A stretch of 64,000 nucleotides of DNA from VRUE01 sp963708115 (lineage in GTDB: Bacteria > Actinomycetota > Thermoleophilia > Solirubrobacterales > 70-9): NCBI GenBank assembly GCA_963708115.1, contig CAVPRX010000002.1:620001-684000 (forward strand). The letters are read 5' to 3'. The notes beneath the pieces are model-generated. The model was given only the letters and a program-made list of their open reading frames with translations, was not told the origin of the DNA and did no database searches. A program made the position numbers and the translations under genes. The number at the start of each line of letters is the position of its first letter. The stretch's first letter is position 1. Shown here piece by piece: positions 57,416-64,000 of the stretch.

Positions 57416-57802
57416 ATGCGCAGATCCGACCAGCGACGCGACGCCGTCTTCGCCTGCTACCAGCGCGATGTCACCGGGCGCCCGCTTGGCGAGCTGCTGG
57501 GCGAGGCTCGCCCGTTCACCCGCGAGCTGGCCGAGGCTGTCGAGTCCCACCGCGAGGCGCTCGACGCGACGATCGGCGCTCACGCCCGCGGTTGGGAACT
57601 GAAGCGGATCGCGCCGCTGGAGCTGAACGTGATGCGAGTTGCCCTCTATGAGATCGAACACAGCGAGGACGTGCCCGACGAGGTGGCGATCGACGAGGCC
57701 GTCAAGATTGCCAAGGAGTACTGCGGCGCCGATGCGCCCGGCTTCGTCAACGGGATCCTCGGTGCGATCGTGCGCGGTCGCCAGCAAGGTGCGGTGACGT
57801 GA
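57416..57802 (+). CDS. nusB: transcription antitermination factor NusB
   Basis: A 128-aa all-helical protein: RRDAVFACYQRDVTG at the N terminus, then LKRIAPLELNVMRVALYEIE, VAIDEAVKIAKEYCG and FVNGILGAIVR. All are standard NusB landmarks. It binds boxA RNA with S10 during rRNA transcription. It follows efp, the usual order. The stop overlaps the next start (GTGA). Confidence 0.95.
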   Translation: MRRSDQRRDAVFACYQRDVTGRPLGELLGEARPFTRELAEAVESHREALDATIGAHARGWELKRIAPLELNVMRVALYEIEHSEDVPDEVAIDEAVKIAKEYCGADAPGFVNGILGAIVRGRQQGAVT

Positions 57803-57981
57803 GCGAGGCGGAGCGCCTGCGCGAGATCTCCACCCGCCTGCAGGCGATCGCCGCGGAGCTAGAGGGCTCCGAAGCGAGCGACGAGCGGGCCGCCGAGCTG
57901 GCCCACGAGGCGGCTGAGCTCTCTACCGAGGCGGTCGAGGAGGCAAACCGCCGCATCCGCGAGTCGGGCGGCTCGCGGTGA
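57799..57981 (+). CDS. small coiled-coil protein (possible XseB-like)
   Basis: A 60-aa acidic, fully helical protein (LREISTRLQAIAAELEGSEA, then ERAAELAHEAAELSTEAVEE). In many bacteria the exonuclease VII small subunit occupies this place before the prenyl synthase gene, and this protein has similar size and heptad character. The usual XseB LEEGE-type signature is not clear, so the assignment is weak. It is coupled to nusB by a 4-nt overlap. Confidence 0.6.
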   Translation: MSEAERLREISTRLQAIAAELEGSEASDERAAELAHEAAELSTEAVEEANRRIRESGGSR

Positions 57982-58003
57982 GCGAACAGCAACAGCGCCC
58001 ACG

Positions 58004-58867
58004 GTGAGCTACCCCGAGGATCTGCGCGCTCTGGTCGACGCCGAGCTGGAGCGTCTTCGCTTTGCCGCTCAACCCGCCACGGCAGGGCTCGAGGAGGCGA
58101 TGCGCTACTCGCTGCTCGCCGGGGGCAAGAGGGTGCGGCCGGTTCTCGCTCTGGCCACCGCCCGCGCCCTCGGCATCGATCCGGCCCGCTACCTGCCGGT
58201 GGCCGCGGCGCTCGAGCTGATCCACACCTACTCGTTGATCCACGACGACCTGCCGGCGATGGACGACGACGCGCTGCGCCGTGGCCTGCCGACCTCGCAC
58301 GTCAAGTACGGCGAGGACGTCGCGATCCTGGCCGGGGACGGCCTCTTCGCCGAGGCGATCCGGCTCTTCTGCGAGCAACCTGGCGAGCCGGCGCGAGTGC
58401 TCGCCGCGCTGTCGGAGCTGGCCGGGGCGACGGGCGTCGACGGCATGGTCGGCGGTCAGTACGTGGACGTCAGCGGCGACGCCGGCGACGCCGAGGCGCT
58501 GCGCGCGCTGCACGGCTTGAAGACCGGCCGGTTGATCGCCGCCGGGGTCGGTGTCGTGCTGACCCTCGAGGGTGTCGCCGAAACTGAGACAATCCCCTAT
58601 CGCCGGTTTTCCGGCGAGCTCGGCGTCCTCTTCCAGATCGTCGACGACATCCTCGACGTGACCGGAAGCGACGAGCAACTCGGCAAGCCCCGTGGAAGCG
58701 ACGAGCGACATGGCAAACTCACCTACGTCAGCCTCTTTGGCCTCGAGCGGGCGCGCGAGCTGGCGGCCGAGTCCCACGCAAAGGCGACGACGGCGCTGGC
58801 CGAGGCGAGCGGCGACACCGGCGACCTGAGAGGGATCGCCGACTACATCTTCACCAGGAACGAATGA
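58004..58867 (+). CDS. polyprenyl (farnesyl/geranylgeranyl) diphosphate synthase
   Basis: A 287-aa trans-prenyltransferase. The first aspartate-rich motif is in LIHDDLPAMDDDALRRG and the second in FQIVDDILDVTG. LLAGGKRVRPVLALA is at the N terminus. The spacing of four residues between Asp pairs in the first motif fits bacterial farnesyl synthases, but the product length cannot be read reliably. It makes the isoprenoid diphosphates used for quinones, carotenoids and carrier lipids. It overlaps dxs by 4 nt, linking precursor supply and elongation. Confidence 0.92.
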   Translation: MSYPEDLRALVDAELERLRFAAQPATAGLEEAMRYSLLAGGKRVRPVLALATARALGIDPARYLPVAAALELIHTYSLIHDDLPAMDDDALRRGLPTSHVKYGEDVAILAGDGLFAEAIRLFCEQPGEPARVLAALSELAGATGVDGMVGGQYVDVSGDAGDAEALRALHGLKTGRLIAAGVGVVLTLEGVAETETIPYRRFSGELGVLFQIVDDILDVTGSDEQLGKPRGSDERHGKLTYVSLFGLERARELAAESHAKATTALAEASGDTGDLRGIADYIFTRNE

Positions 58868-60869
58868 GCGACAAGCCACCAAGACTGTTGAAGGGGATCG
58901 ATTCTCCCGCCGACTTGCACGAGCTCGACGACGAGCAGCTGCAGCAGGTCGCGCAGGAGATGCGCACCTACATCATCGACACGATCGGCGAGATCGGCGG
59001 CCACTTCGGCGCCAACCTCGGCACCTGCGAGCTGGCCGTCGCCCTGCACAGCCTGCTCGACTCGCCCCGCGACAAGGTCCTCTGGGACGTCGGCCACCAG
59101 TCCTACCCGCACAAGATCCTCACCGGCCGCCGCGACGCCCTGCCGACAATCCGCCAGTACGACGGGCTGGCCCCGTTCTGCTCGATCTTCGAGTCCGAGC
59201 ACGACATCATGGGCGCCGGTCACGCCTCGACCTCGATCGGCTACGCGGTCGGCCTCAAGGAGGCGATGCGCAAGGGGATCGGCGAGGACGGCAAAGTCGC
59301 CGCGGTGATCGGCGACGGGGCGCTGACCGGCGGCGTCGCTTACGAGGCGCTGCACGCCGCCGGCGGTCTGCAGACGCCGATCGTGATCGTCCTCAACGAC
59401 AACGGCATGTCGATCTCACCCAACGTCGGCGCGCTCTCGCGCTACTTCAACCGGGTTCGGCTCAACCCACGCCTCTACCACGCCCGCGAGGGGGTCGAGG
59501 ACCGTCTCACCAAGCTGCCGCTGGGACTGGGGGGCGGATCGAACGGTTGGGGCCGGAGATCAAGTCGGCGATCAAGGCCTACTGGGCGCCGGGGCTCTTC
59601 TTCGAGGAGCTCGACCTCGCCTACATGGGCGTTATCGACGGCCACGACGTGCACGCGCTGCGCGACGCCCTGCGCGAAGCCTTCGAGGCCGACCGTCCGG
59701 TCGTCGTCCACATCCACACGGTCAAGGGCAAGGGCTTCGCCCCGGCGGAGGAGGGCGGCCTGGAGGGGATGGAGCAGTGGCACGCCGCGAAGCCGAAGAG
59801 CATCGTCAACGGGGCGCCCGCGCCGAAGCCGGTCCCGGTCAAGGAGTCCGACTCGCCCGAGGCGATCGCTCCCGAGCGGCTCGAGAAGCCGCCTGCCGCC
59901 GGGGCGCCGCCGCAATACACCCAGGTCTTCGCCGACGCGATCGTCGCCGAGGCCGAGCGCGACGAGCGCGTCATCGGGATCACCGCCGCAATGGCCGGCG
60001 GGGCCGGCTTGCAGAAGCTCGCCGACGAGGTGCCCGAGCAGTACTACGACGTCGGCATCGCCGAGCAGAACGCGGTTCTGCTCGCCTCCGGCCTTGCCCT
60101 GCAAGGGGCGAAGCCGGTCTGCGCGATCTACTCGACCTTCCTCCAGCGCGCCTACGACCAGATCATCCACGACGTCTGCCTGCAGGAGCTCGACGTCACC
60201 TTCGCCCTGGACCGGGCCGGCTTGGTCGGCGACGACGGCCCGACGCACCATGGCGTCTTCGACATCTCCTACTTCAGGCCGCTGCCCAACGTCGTGGTGA
60301 TGGCGCCCCGCGACGAGGCGATGCTGGTCAACATGCTGCGCACGGCGATCGCCCACGACGGCCCGGCGGCGCTGCGCTACCCGCGCGGTGCCGCGGAGGG
60401 CGCCGAGCTGCCCGCCCGTCCGGAAGAGATCCCGATCGGCAGCGGCGAGCTGCTGGTGAGCGGTGAGCGGGTTGCACTGCTGGGATACGGCTACGGGGTC
60501 TCGGTTGCGCTGCAGGCGGCGGAGATCCTCGCCAAGCACGACCTGCACCCGACCGTCGCCGACGCCCGCTTCGCCAAGCCGCTCGACGCCGAGCTCTTAG
60601 AGCGGCTCGCGCTCGGCCACGACCTGGTCGTGACGATCGAGGAGAACGTGCTGCCCGGCGGCTTTGGCTCGGGGGTTCTCGAGCACCTCGAGGACTCTTT
60701 CGCCGATCGTCCCGGCGATCGGGCCCGGGTGATGCGGGTCGGCTTGCCGGACCGCTACGTGACCCACGGCAAGCCGGCGCTGCTGCGCGAGGAGGTCGGC
60801 TTGACGGGGGAGTCGGTTGCCGAGCGGGTGCTCGCGGCGCTGCGCTCGGGCGAGCCGGCGCTGCAATAG
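58864..60869 (+). CDS. dxs: 1-deoxy-D-xylulose-5-phosphate synthase, interrupted by a frameshift
   Basis: DXS makes the first MEP-pathway intermediate from pyruvate and glyceraldehyde 3-phosphate with thiamine diphosphate. Up to about 59535 the first frame is normal: DVGHQSYPHKILTGRRD, the TPP site GDGALTGG and LNDNGMSISPNVGAL. Beyond the run of six G at 59529-59534 the protein continues in the frame one base shifted, with ERLGPEIKSAIKAYWAPG and then IAEQNAVLLASGLALQG, DRAGLVGDDGPTHHG and the C-terminal domain. One base is missing for a continuous protein of about 668 aa. A sequencing slip at the G run is likely. A real mutation is possible. Confidence 0.9.
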
Positions 60870-61089
60870 AAGCGCCGGCCCATTAACGGAATTTCTACCT
60901 GCGCTTGCACCAAAGCGCTCAATCGGTTAGCTTTCCCGGCGGCCTCCTTGGTTGCACCGGAACCGCCCCGCTTCGCGGAACGTTTCTGGGGTTACTACAG
61001 GGAGAGGAGGCGCGTATCTCTAGATATGCAGGGTCCGTTGGGCAGGCGGACCTATGCCCGCGGGTAGGGCATAGGTCGCCCGCCCGGCC
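60870..61089. other. intergenic region with a strong hairpin
   Basis: No gene is seen. Positions 61040-61059 and 61067-61085 pair over about 19 bp with one mismatch and one bulge, around GACCTATGCCC/GGGCATAGGTC and a 7-nt loop. It may end the dxs operon or be a small repeat. Confidence 0.45.
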
Positions 61090-61118
61090 TTGCCGTTCTC
61101 CTCGTGTCCGGCTAGGGT
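61090..61118 (+). promoter_or_regulatory. promoter of the thioredoxin-fold gene
   Basis: TTGCCG (61090-61095), 17-nt spacer, TAGGGT (61113-61118), then 7 nt to the ATG. The same pattern precedes the beta-helix gene at 61904. Confidence 0.5.
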
Positions 61119-61125
61119 GACGTCG

Positions 61126-61416
61126 ATGGCCGTAAAGCTCCACCGCTGCTCGACGATGTGGGTCAAGATCGATGCCCACCCCTGCTGGCGCGTACAGAAG
61201 GCGCTCGACGAGCAGGGCATCGAGTACGAGGTGGTCAAGGGACCGCTGCGACCGGGCAAGCGCAACGACCTCGAGCAGCTTTCCGGCCAGCGCAAGTACC
61301 CGGCGATCGAGTTCGAGGATGGCCGCGTCTACCGCGACGAATCGGCGGATATGGCGGAGCGGATCCGCTCCGGGCAGCTGTTCGAGGGCTCAGACGAGCC
61401 CCAGCCGAACGCCTAG
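61126..61416 (+). CDS. glutaredoxin/GST N-terminal-like thioredoxin-fold protein
   Basis: A 96-aa protein with the thioredoxin-fold order seen in glutathione S-transferase N-domains. The first strand is followed by a helix with a single Cys (HPCWRVQKALDEQGIEYEVV), and then KYPAIEFEDGRVYRDES with the cis-proline. It has one Cys at the active-site position and no CxxC, so monothiol chemistry is possible. The ATG is fixed by a promoter that fits a leaderless message. It ends in the palindrome CTAG, which also provides the stop of the opposing gene. Confidence 0.8.
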   Translation: MAVKLHRCSTMWVKIDAHPCWRVQKALDEQGIEYEVVKGPLRPGKRNDLEQLSGQRKYPAIEFEDGRVYRDESADMAERIRSGQLFEGSDEPQPNA

Positions 61417-61763
61417 TCGATCGAGAGCACCTTCGATTTCGCCGCTCTGCAACTACCTTTTGCGGGTGCCGTGGCGTAATAGGAGCCAGAGGTGAGCCTC
61501 TTGCCGAGCGGGATTGACCACTTGGTCTTGGCGTTGCTCTTGTCGGTGCCAAGGAGCTTGTCCGGCCCCGCCTTCTCGCGGTAGAGCTTGACCGTCCGAC
61601 CCGTCGCGCAGGCGCTCTTGCTGGATTTCAGCGTCCCGTGAAAGGCGGGGACTTTCAAGCTGACGACGATCGTGGTCGAGTTGCTCGCGCCGGCGGCCAG
61701 GGCAGTGGGTAGCAGTGCGACGGCAAGGGCGGCGATGAGCAGAGCGGAAAGACGGGCAGCCAT
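61413..61763 (-). CDS. small secreted protein
   Basis: A 116-aa protein with a Sec signal peptide (about residues 1-24, ending ALAAGA). The mature part looks like a short beta-sandwich (IVVSLKVPAFHGTL, VKLYREKAGPDKLLGTD, KTKWSIPLG, SGSYYATAP) with two Cys. Comparable domains occur in actinobacterial surface proteins, but I cannot name a family. A GGAGG site precedes the ATG. Its stop shares CTAG with the convergent gene. Confidence 0.75.
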   Translation of the reverse strand: MAARLSALLIAALAVALLPTALAAGASNSTTIVVSLKVPAFHGTLKSSKSACATGRTVKLYREKAGPDKLLGTDKSNAKTKWSIPLGKRLTSGSYYATAPAKGSCRAAKSKVLSID

Positions 61764-61835
61764 GACGACCTCCGGTAGAAGTTTGCGGCACTACTCTAGA
61801 GATTGGACTGGGAAGCTTGGGAACCCTCTTGTTTA

Positions 61836-61867
61836 TTTTTTCGTTTCTTCTCAACTGAAACAAAAAA
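61836..61867. repeat. AT-rich hairpin in a divergent spacer
   Basis: TTTTTT-C-GTTTC (61836-61847) pairs with GAAAC-AAAAAA (61857-61867), with one bulged base and a 9-nt loop. It is strikingly AT-rich for this genome and lies just upstream of the -35 box of the beta-helix gene. It could be an operator or an upstream promoter element. Confidence 0.45.
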
Positions 61868-61868
61868 C

Positions 61869-61897
61869 TTGCCCATCGACTCGCCGACGGCTAGAGT
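61869..61897 (+). promoter_or_regulatory. promoter of the beta-helix gene
   Basis: TTGCCC (61869-61874), 17-nt spacer, TAGAGT (61892-61897), then 6 nt to the GTG start, consistent with a leaderless transcript. Confidence 0.5.
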
Positions 61898-61903
61898 CGG
61901 AGC

Positions 61904-64000
61904 GTGCAGGTCGACTGGATGCTTGGGAGGCGTCGAGGCTGGGCTTTGGCCATTGCTGTGGTCGCGCTTGCTTGCGCGCTGCTCGTGGCGCCGGCAGCCA
62001 GGGCCGAATCATTCACCGTCAACAGCACCGGCGACGAAGTCGACGACTCGCTCGGTGACGAAAGCTGCCACACGACCCCCGGCGGCGTGTGCACCCTGCG
62101 TGCAGCGATCGAAGAGGGGGACAGCCTGGGGGAATCGACCTCGATTGAATTCGATAAAGGAGAAGAAGGAGTCTTCGATGGCCAGCCCTCGTCAACGATC
62201 ATCCTGGGCAGCCAACTGCCGGACATCACTGTCCCCATGACCATCGAAGGGGTCTGTGAAACCGGCCCCGGCGCTCTAGGCCCTTGTGTCGGCATCGACG
62301 GCCTGAGTGGAGAACCGGCATTGGTCGTCTCGAACGCCGAAGAAAGCGCAATCAGGGGTCTGGCTATTACCGGAGCGCAGACCGCGATCAGCCTGCAGGG
62401 AGCTCCCAGAACCAAGATTCAGGAAAACTGGTTCGGCGTGGCGTTGGGTGGTGCCTCCGGTCCGAACGGAACGGGCGTCCTCGTAGACCCCGGGTCGAAT
62501 CGCAGTCTCATCGGTGGCGAAGGTCTCGGGCAGGGGAACGTCTTCGCCGGCAATACGGCCGACGGTCTCGACATCCACGGGGGCCGCGAAGTCAAGGTCT
62601 ACAGCAACTACTTCGGCGTCGAGCCGGACGGGATCACGCCGAGTCCCAATGGCGGGGATGACATCGAGGTCGTCGCAACGGGAGGCGAAGTGGCCGGCAC
62701 GGAAATCGGTACGCGGGTCAGGCCCGTCGGCGTCGCAAGTCAGGGCTGCGACTGGGGCTGCAACGTGATCTCAGGCGCGGGTGTGGATGGGGTAGACCTG
62801 CAGGGTGAGGCCGGCGAGAGCCCCGCGACGTCGACGTCGGTCCTCGGCAACTACATCGGCGTCAACGCGGATGGGACTGCAGCGATCCCCAATGCCGACG
62901 CCGGCGTCCAAGTGGGCGAAGCGGCCCACACGATCGTCGGGGGGCCCTCCGCGGGCGAAACCAATCGCATCGTCGGCGGCAGCGTCGGCGTCCTCGCAGG
63001 CCCGGCCGCGGGCGACCTTGCCATTCGCGGCAACCTGATCGGGATCGACGCCGCCGGCGCCGGCACGCTGAGCCCGCCTGACGAAGGGATCGTCGTCGAC
63101 TCGGCCGAACTCGCGAGTCCGACCCTCGAAGCGGAGATCGCCGGCAACGAGATCGGGATGAAAGGCGGCGTCGCGATAGCTCAGCGAGGTCAGGGAGCGT
63201 GGATCCACGACAACGAGATATTCGGCGCGCAAACCGGAATCAAGACCTTCTCGCCGAGCGAATACGGCAACGTGGTCGAGGGCAATCTGATCGAAGGGTC
63301 CACGGCCGGCGGGATCCTGGTCGAAAACAATCTCAACGAGATCGTCGGCAACGAAGTGCTCGGGGCCGGAGGGCCTGGAATCTGGATCCAGGGGATCGTT
63401 TCGGAAGCAACGCAAAACGTCGTCGGCGGCGACGTCGGGGGCGACGAAAACGTGATCGACGGCAGTGCCGGCGCCGCAATCGAGGTCTCCGACAAGGAAG
63501 CGACTGACAACGAAGTGGCTCGAAACCGGGGTGCGGGCAACGGGGGCCTCTTCGTCGACCTGGTCGCCGCCTCTCCCGCTACCGAAGTGGGACCCAACAG
63601 GGGCATCCAACCACCCACCTTCTCGACCACGACGCAGACCGGTGCGAGCGGTGGTGCGGAAAAAGGCGCCACGGTACGCGTCTTCCGCAAGCAGGTGTCT
63701 GCGGCGGGGGAGTTGCAGTCATTCCTCGGCAAGGCGGTTGCCGACGACAACAAGAGCTGGACCGTCACCTATGACAAAGAAATCCCGGTGGGCACGATCG
63801 TCGCCGCCACCCAGACCGTGGAAGGTGCGACCTCGGAGCTGGCGACGGCGGGAGGCGGGGCCGAAGGCTCGTCCGGGAGTGGGGGTGCCGGTGCATTCGG
63901 AAGTGGCGCACAAGGGGTATTCGGGAGCGCGGCGGCGGCGATCCGACCCCGAACCAAAATAGTGAAGGGACGATCGCGGCATCGCACCGCCCGCTTCGTC
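61904..64000 (+). CDS. secreted CSLREA/right-handed beta-helix protein (partial, runs off window)
   Basis: The frame is open for 699 codons to the window edge. A signal peptide (about residues 1-33, ending APAARA) is followed by a CSLREA-type domain: FTVNSTGDEVDDSLGDESC and VCTLRAAIEE. Repeated beta-helix rungs with Asn and Gly ladders come next (GNYIGVNADGT, GNLIGIDAAGAG, GNEIGMK, VEGNLIEG). A short domain (ATVRVFRKQVSAAGELQSF) and a Gly/Ser linker follow, then the start of another domain (RPRTKIVKG). Such proteins are surface or secreted, possibly polysaccharide-binding. Codons are less GC-biased. The start follows a matching promoter. Confidence 0.85.
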   Translation, partial: MQVDWMLGRRRGWALAIAVVALACALLVAPAARAESFTVNSTGDEVDDSLGDESCHTTPGGVCTLRAAIEEGDSLGESTSIEFDKGEEGVFDGQPSSTIILGSQLPDITVPMTIEGVCETGPGALGPCVGIDGLSGEPALVVSNAEESAIRGLAITGAQTAISLQGAPRTKIQENWFGVALGGASGPNGTGVLVDPGSNRSLIGGEGLGQGNVFAGNTADGLDIHGGREVKVYSNYFGVEPDGITPSPNGGDDIEVVATGGEVAGTEIGTRVRPVGVASQGCDWGCNVISGAGVDGVDLQGEAGESPATSTSVLGNYIGVNADGTAAIPNADAGVQVGEAAHTIVGGPSAGETNRIVGGSVGVLAGPAAGDLAIRGNLIGIDAAGAGTLSPPDEGIVVDSAELASPTLEAEIAGNEIGMKGGVAIAQRGQGAWIHDNEIFGAQTGIKTFSPSEYGNVVEGNLIEGSTAGGILVENNLNEIVGNEVLGAGGPGIWIQGIVSEATQNVVGGDVGGDENVIDGSAGAAIEVSDKEATDNEVARNRGAGNGGLFVDLVAASPATEVGPNRGIQPPTFSTTTQTGASGGAEKGATVRVFRKQVSAAGELQSFLGKAVADDNKSWTVTYDKEIPVGTIVAATQTVEGATSELATAGGGAEGSSGSGGAGAFGSGAQGVFGSAAAAIRPRTKIVKGRSRHRTARFV

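Noticed and set aside
62771..63610. A minus-strand open frame in the last 1.3 kb
   Set aside because: The plus-strand frame from 61904 has a signal peptide, promoter and beta-helix repeats and is open throughout, so the minus frame is a shadow.
1..64000. CRISPR arrays, rRNA genes and a chromosomal replication origin
   Set aside because: No spaced direct repeats, no rRNA-like blocks and no DnaA-box cluster were seen.

Overview
The window is about 64 kb of very GC-rich bacterial chromosome. I see about 60 protein genes, two tRNA genes and one integrated mobile element. No rRNA, CRISPR array or chromosomal origin is visible. The host looks like an actinobacterium of the Thermoleophilia/Solirubrobacterales type. 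The reasons are extreme G/C at third codon positions, many GTG/TTG starts, frequent 4-nt stop/start overlaps, an aroK-aroB fusion, and secreted beta-helix and small Cys-containing proteins. The lineage is my inference.

Region 1 (1-10.0 kb) is ion and redox physiology: an H+-pumping membrane pyrophosphatase, an FMN 2-hydroxy-acid oxidase, two APC-type permeases each fused to a UspA-like domain, two TrkA/RCK proteins and an FAD oxidoreductase. The permease/TrkA grouping suggests potassium or amino-acid transport under nucleotide control. Region 2 (10-20.4 kb) holds tRNA-Gln, a lipoprotein, a heterodimeric ABC exporter, and an envelope sugar cluster (GH92-like glycosidase, GT39-like glycosyltransferase, GtrA). 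Region 3 (20.5-27.9 kb) starts with an unusual leucyl-tRNA-synthetase paralogue next to a threonine-synthase-like enzyme. A CAT tRNA, an M29-like aminopeptidase, a formiminotransferase and an MBL hydrolase follow.

Region 4 (27.9-43.0 kb) is a dense housekeeping run: hisS-aspS, an AbiEi/DUF559 gene coupled to a NifU-MnmA fusion, alaS, ruvX, mltG, then the shikimate genes aroE, aroC, aroKB, aroQ, and an aminopeptidase P. Region 5 (43.0-46.6 kb) has a GGDEF cyclase, an M42 peptidase, an SDR and a secreted protein.

Region 6 (about 46.65-56.84 kb) is a 10.2-kb integrative element. It carries a large serine recombinase, a VirD4/TraD-like ATPase, a replication-relaxation protein, three HTH regulators, two large inverted repeats that could be an origin or oriT, and cargo that includes a putative AAA-ATPase/nuclease pair. 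The element appears to have integrated inside codons 6-8 of efp. The host's own efp start is stranded at the left end. The right end supplies a synonymous replacement start that restores the reading frame. This is the most notable observation in the window.

Region 7 (56.8-64 kb) has efp, nusB, a small coiled-coil protein, a polyprenyl synthase and dxs, which as written has a -1 frameshift at a G run. After these come a thioredoxin-fold protein, a secreted protein, and the start of a long secreted beta-helix protein that runs off the window.
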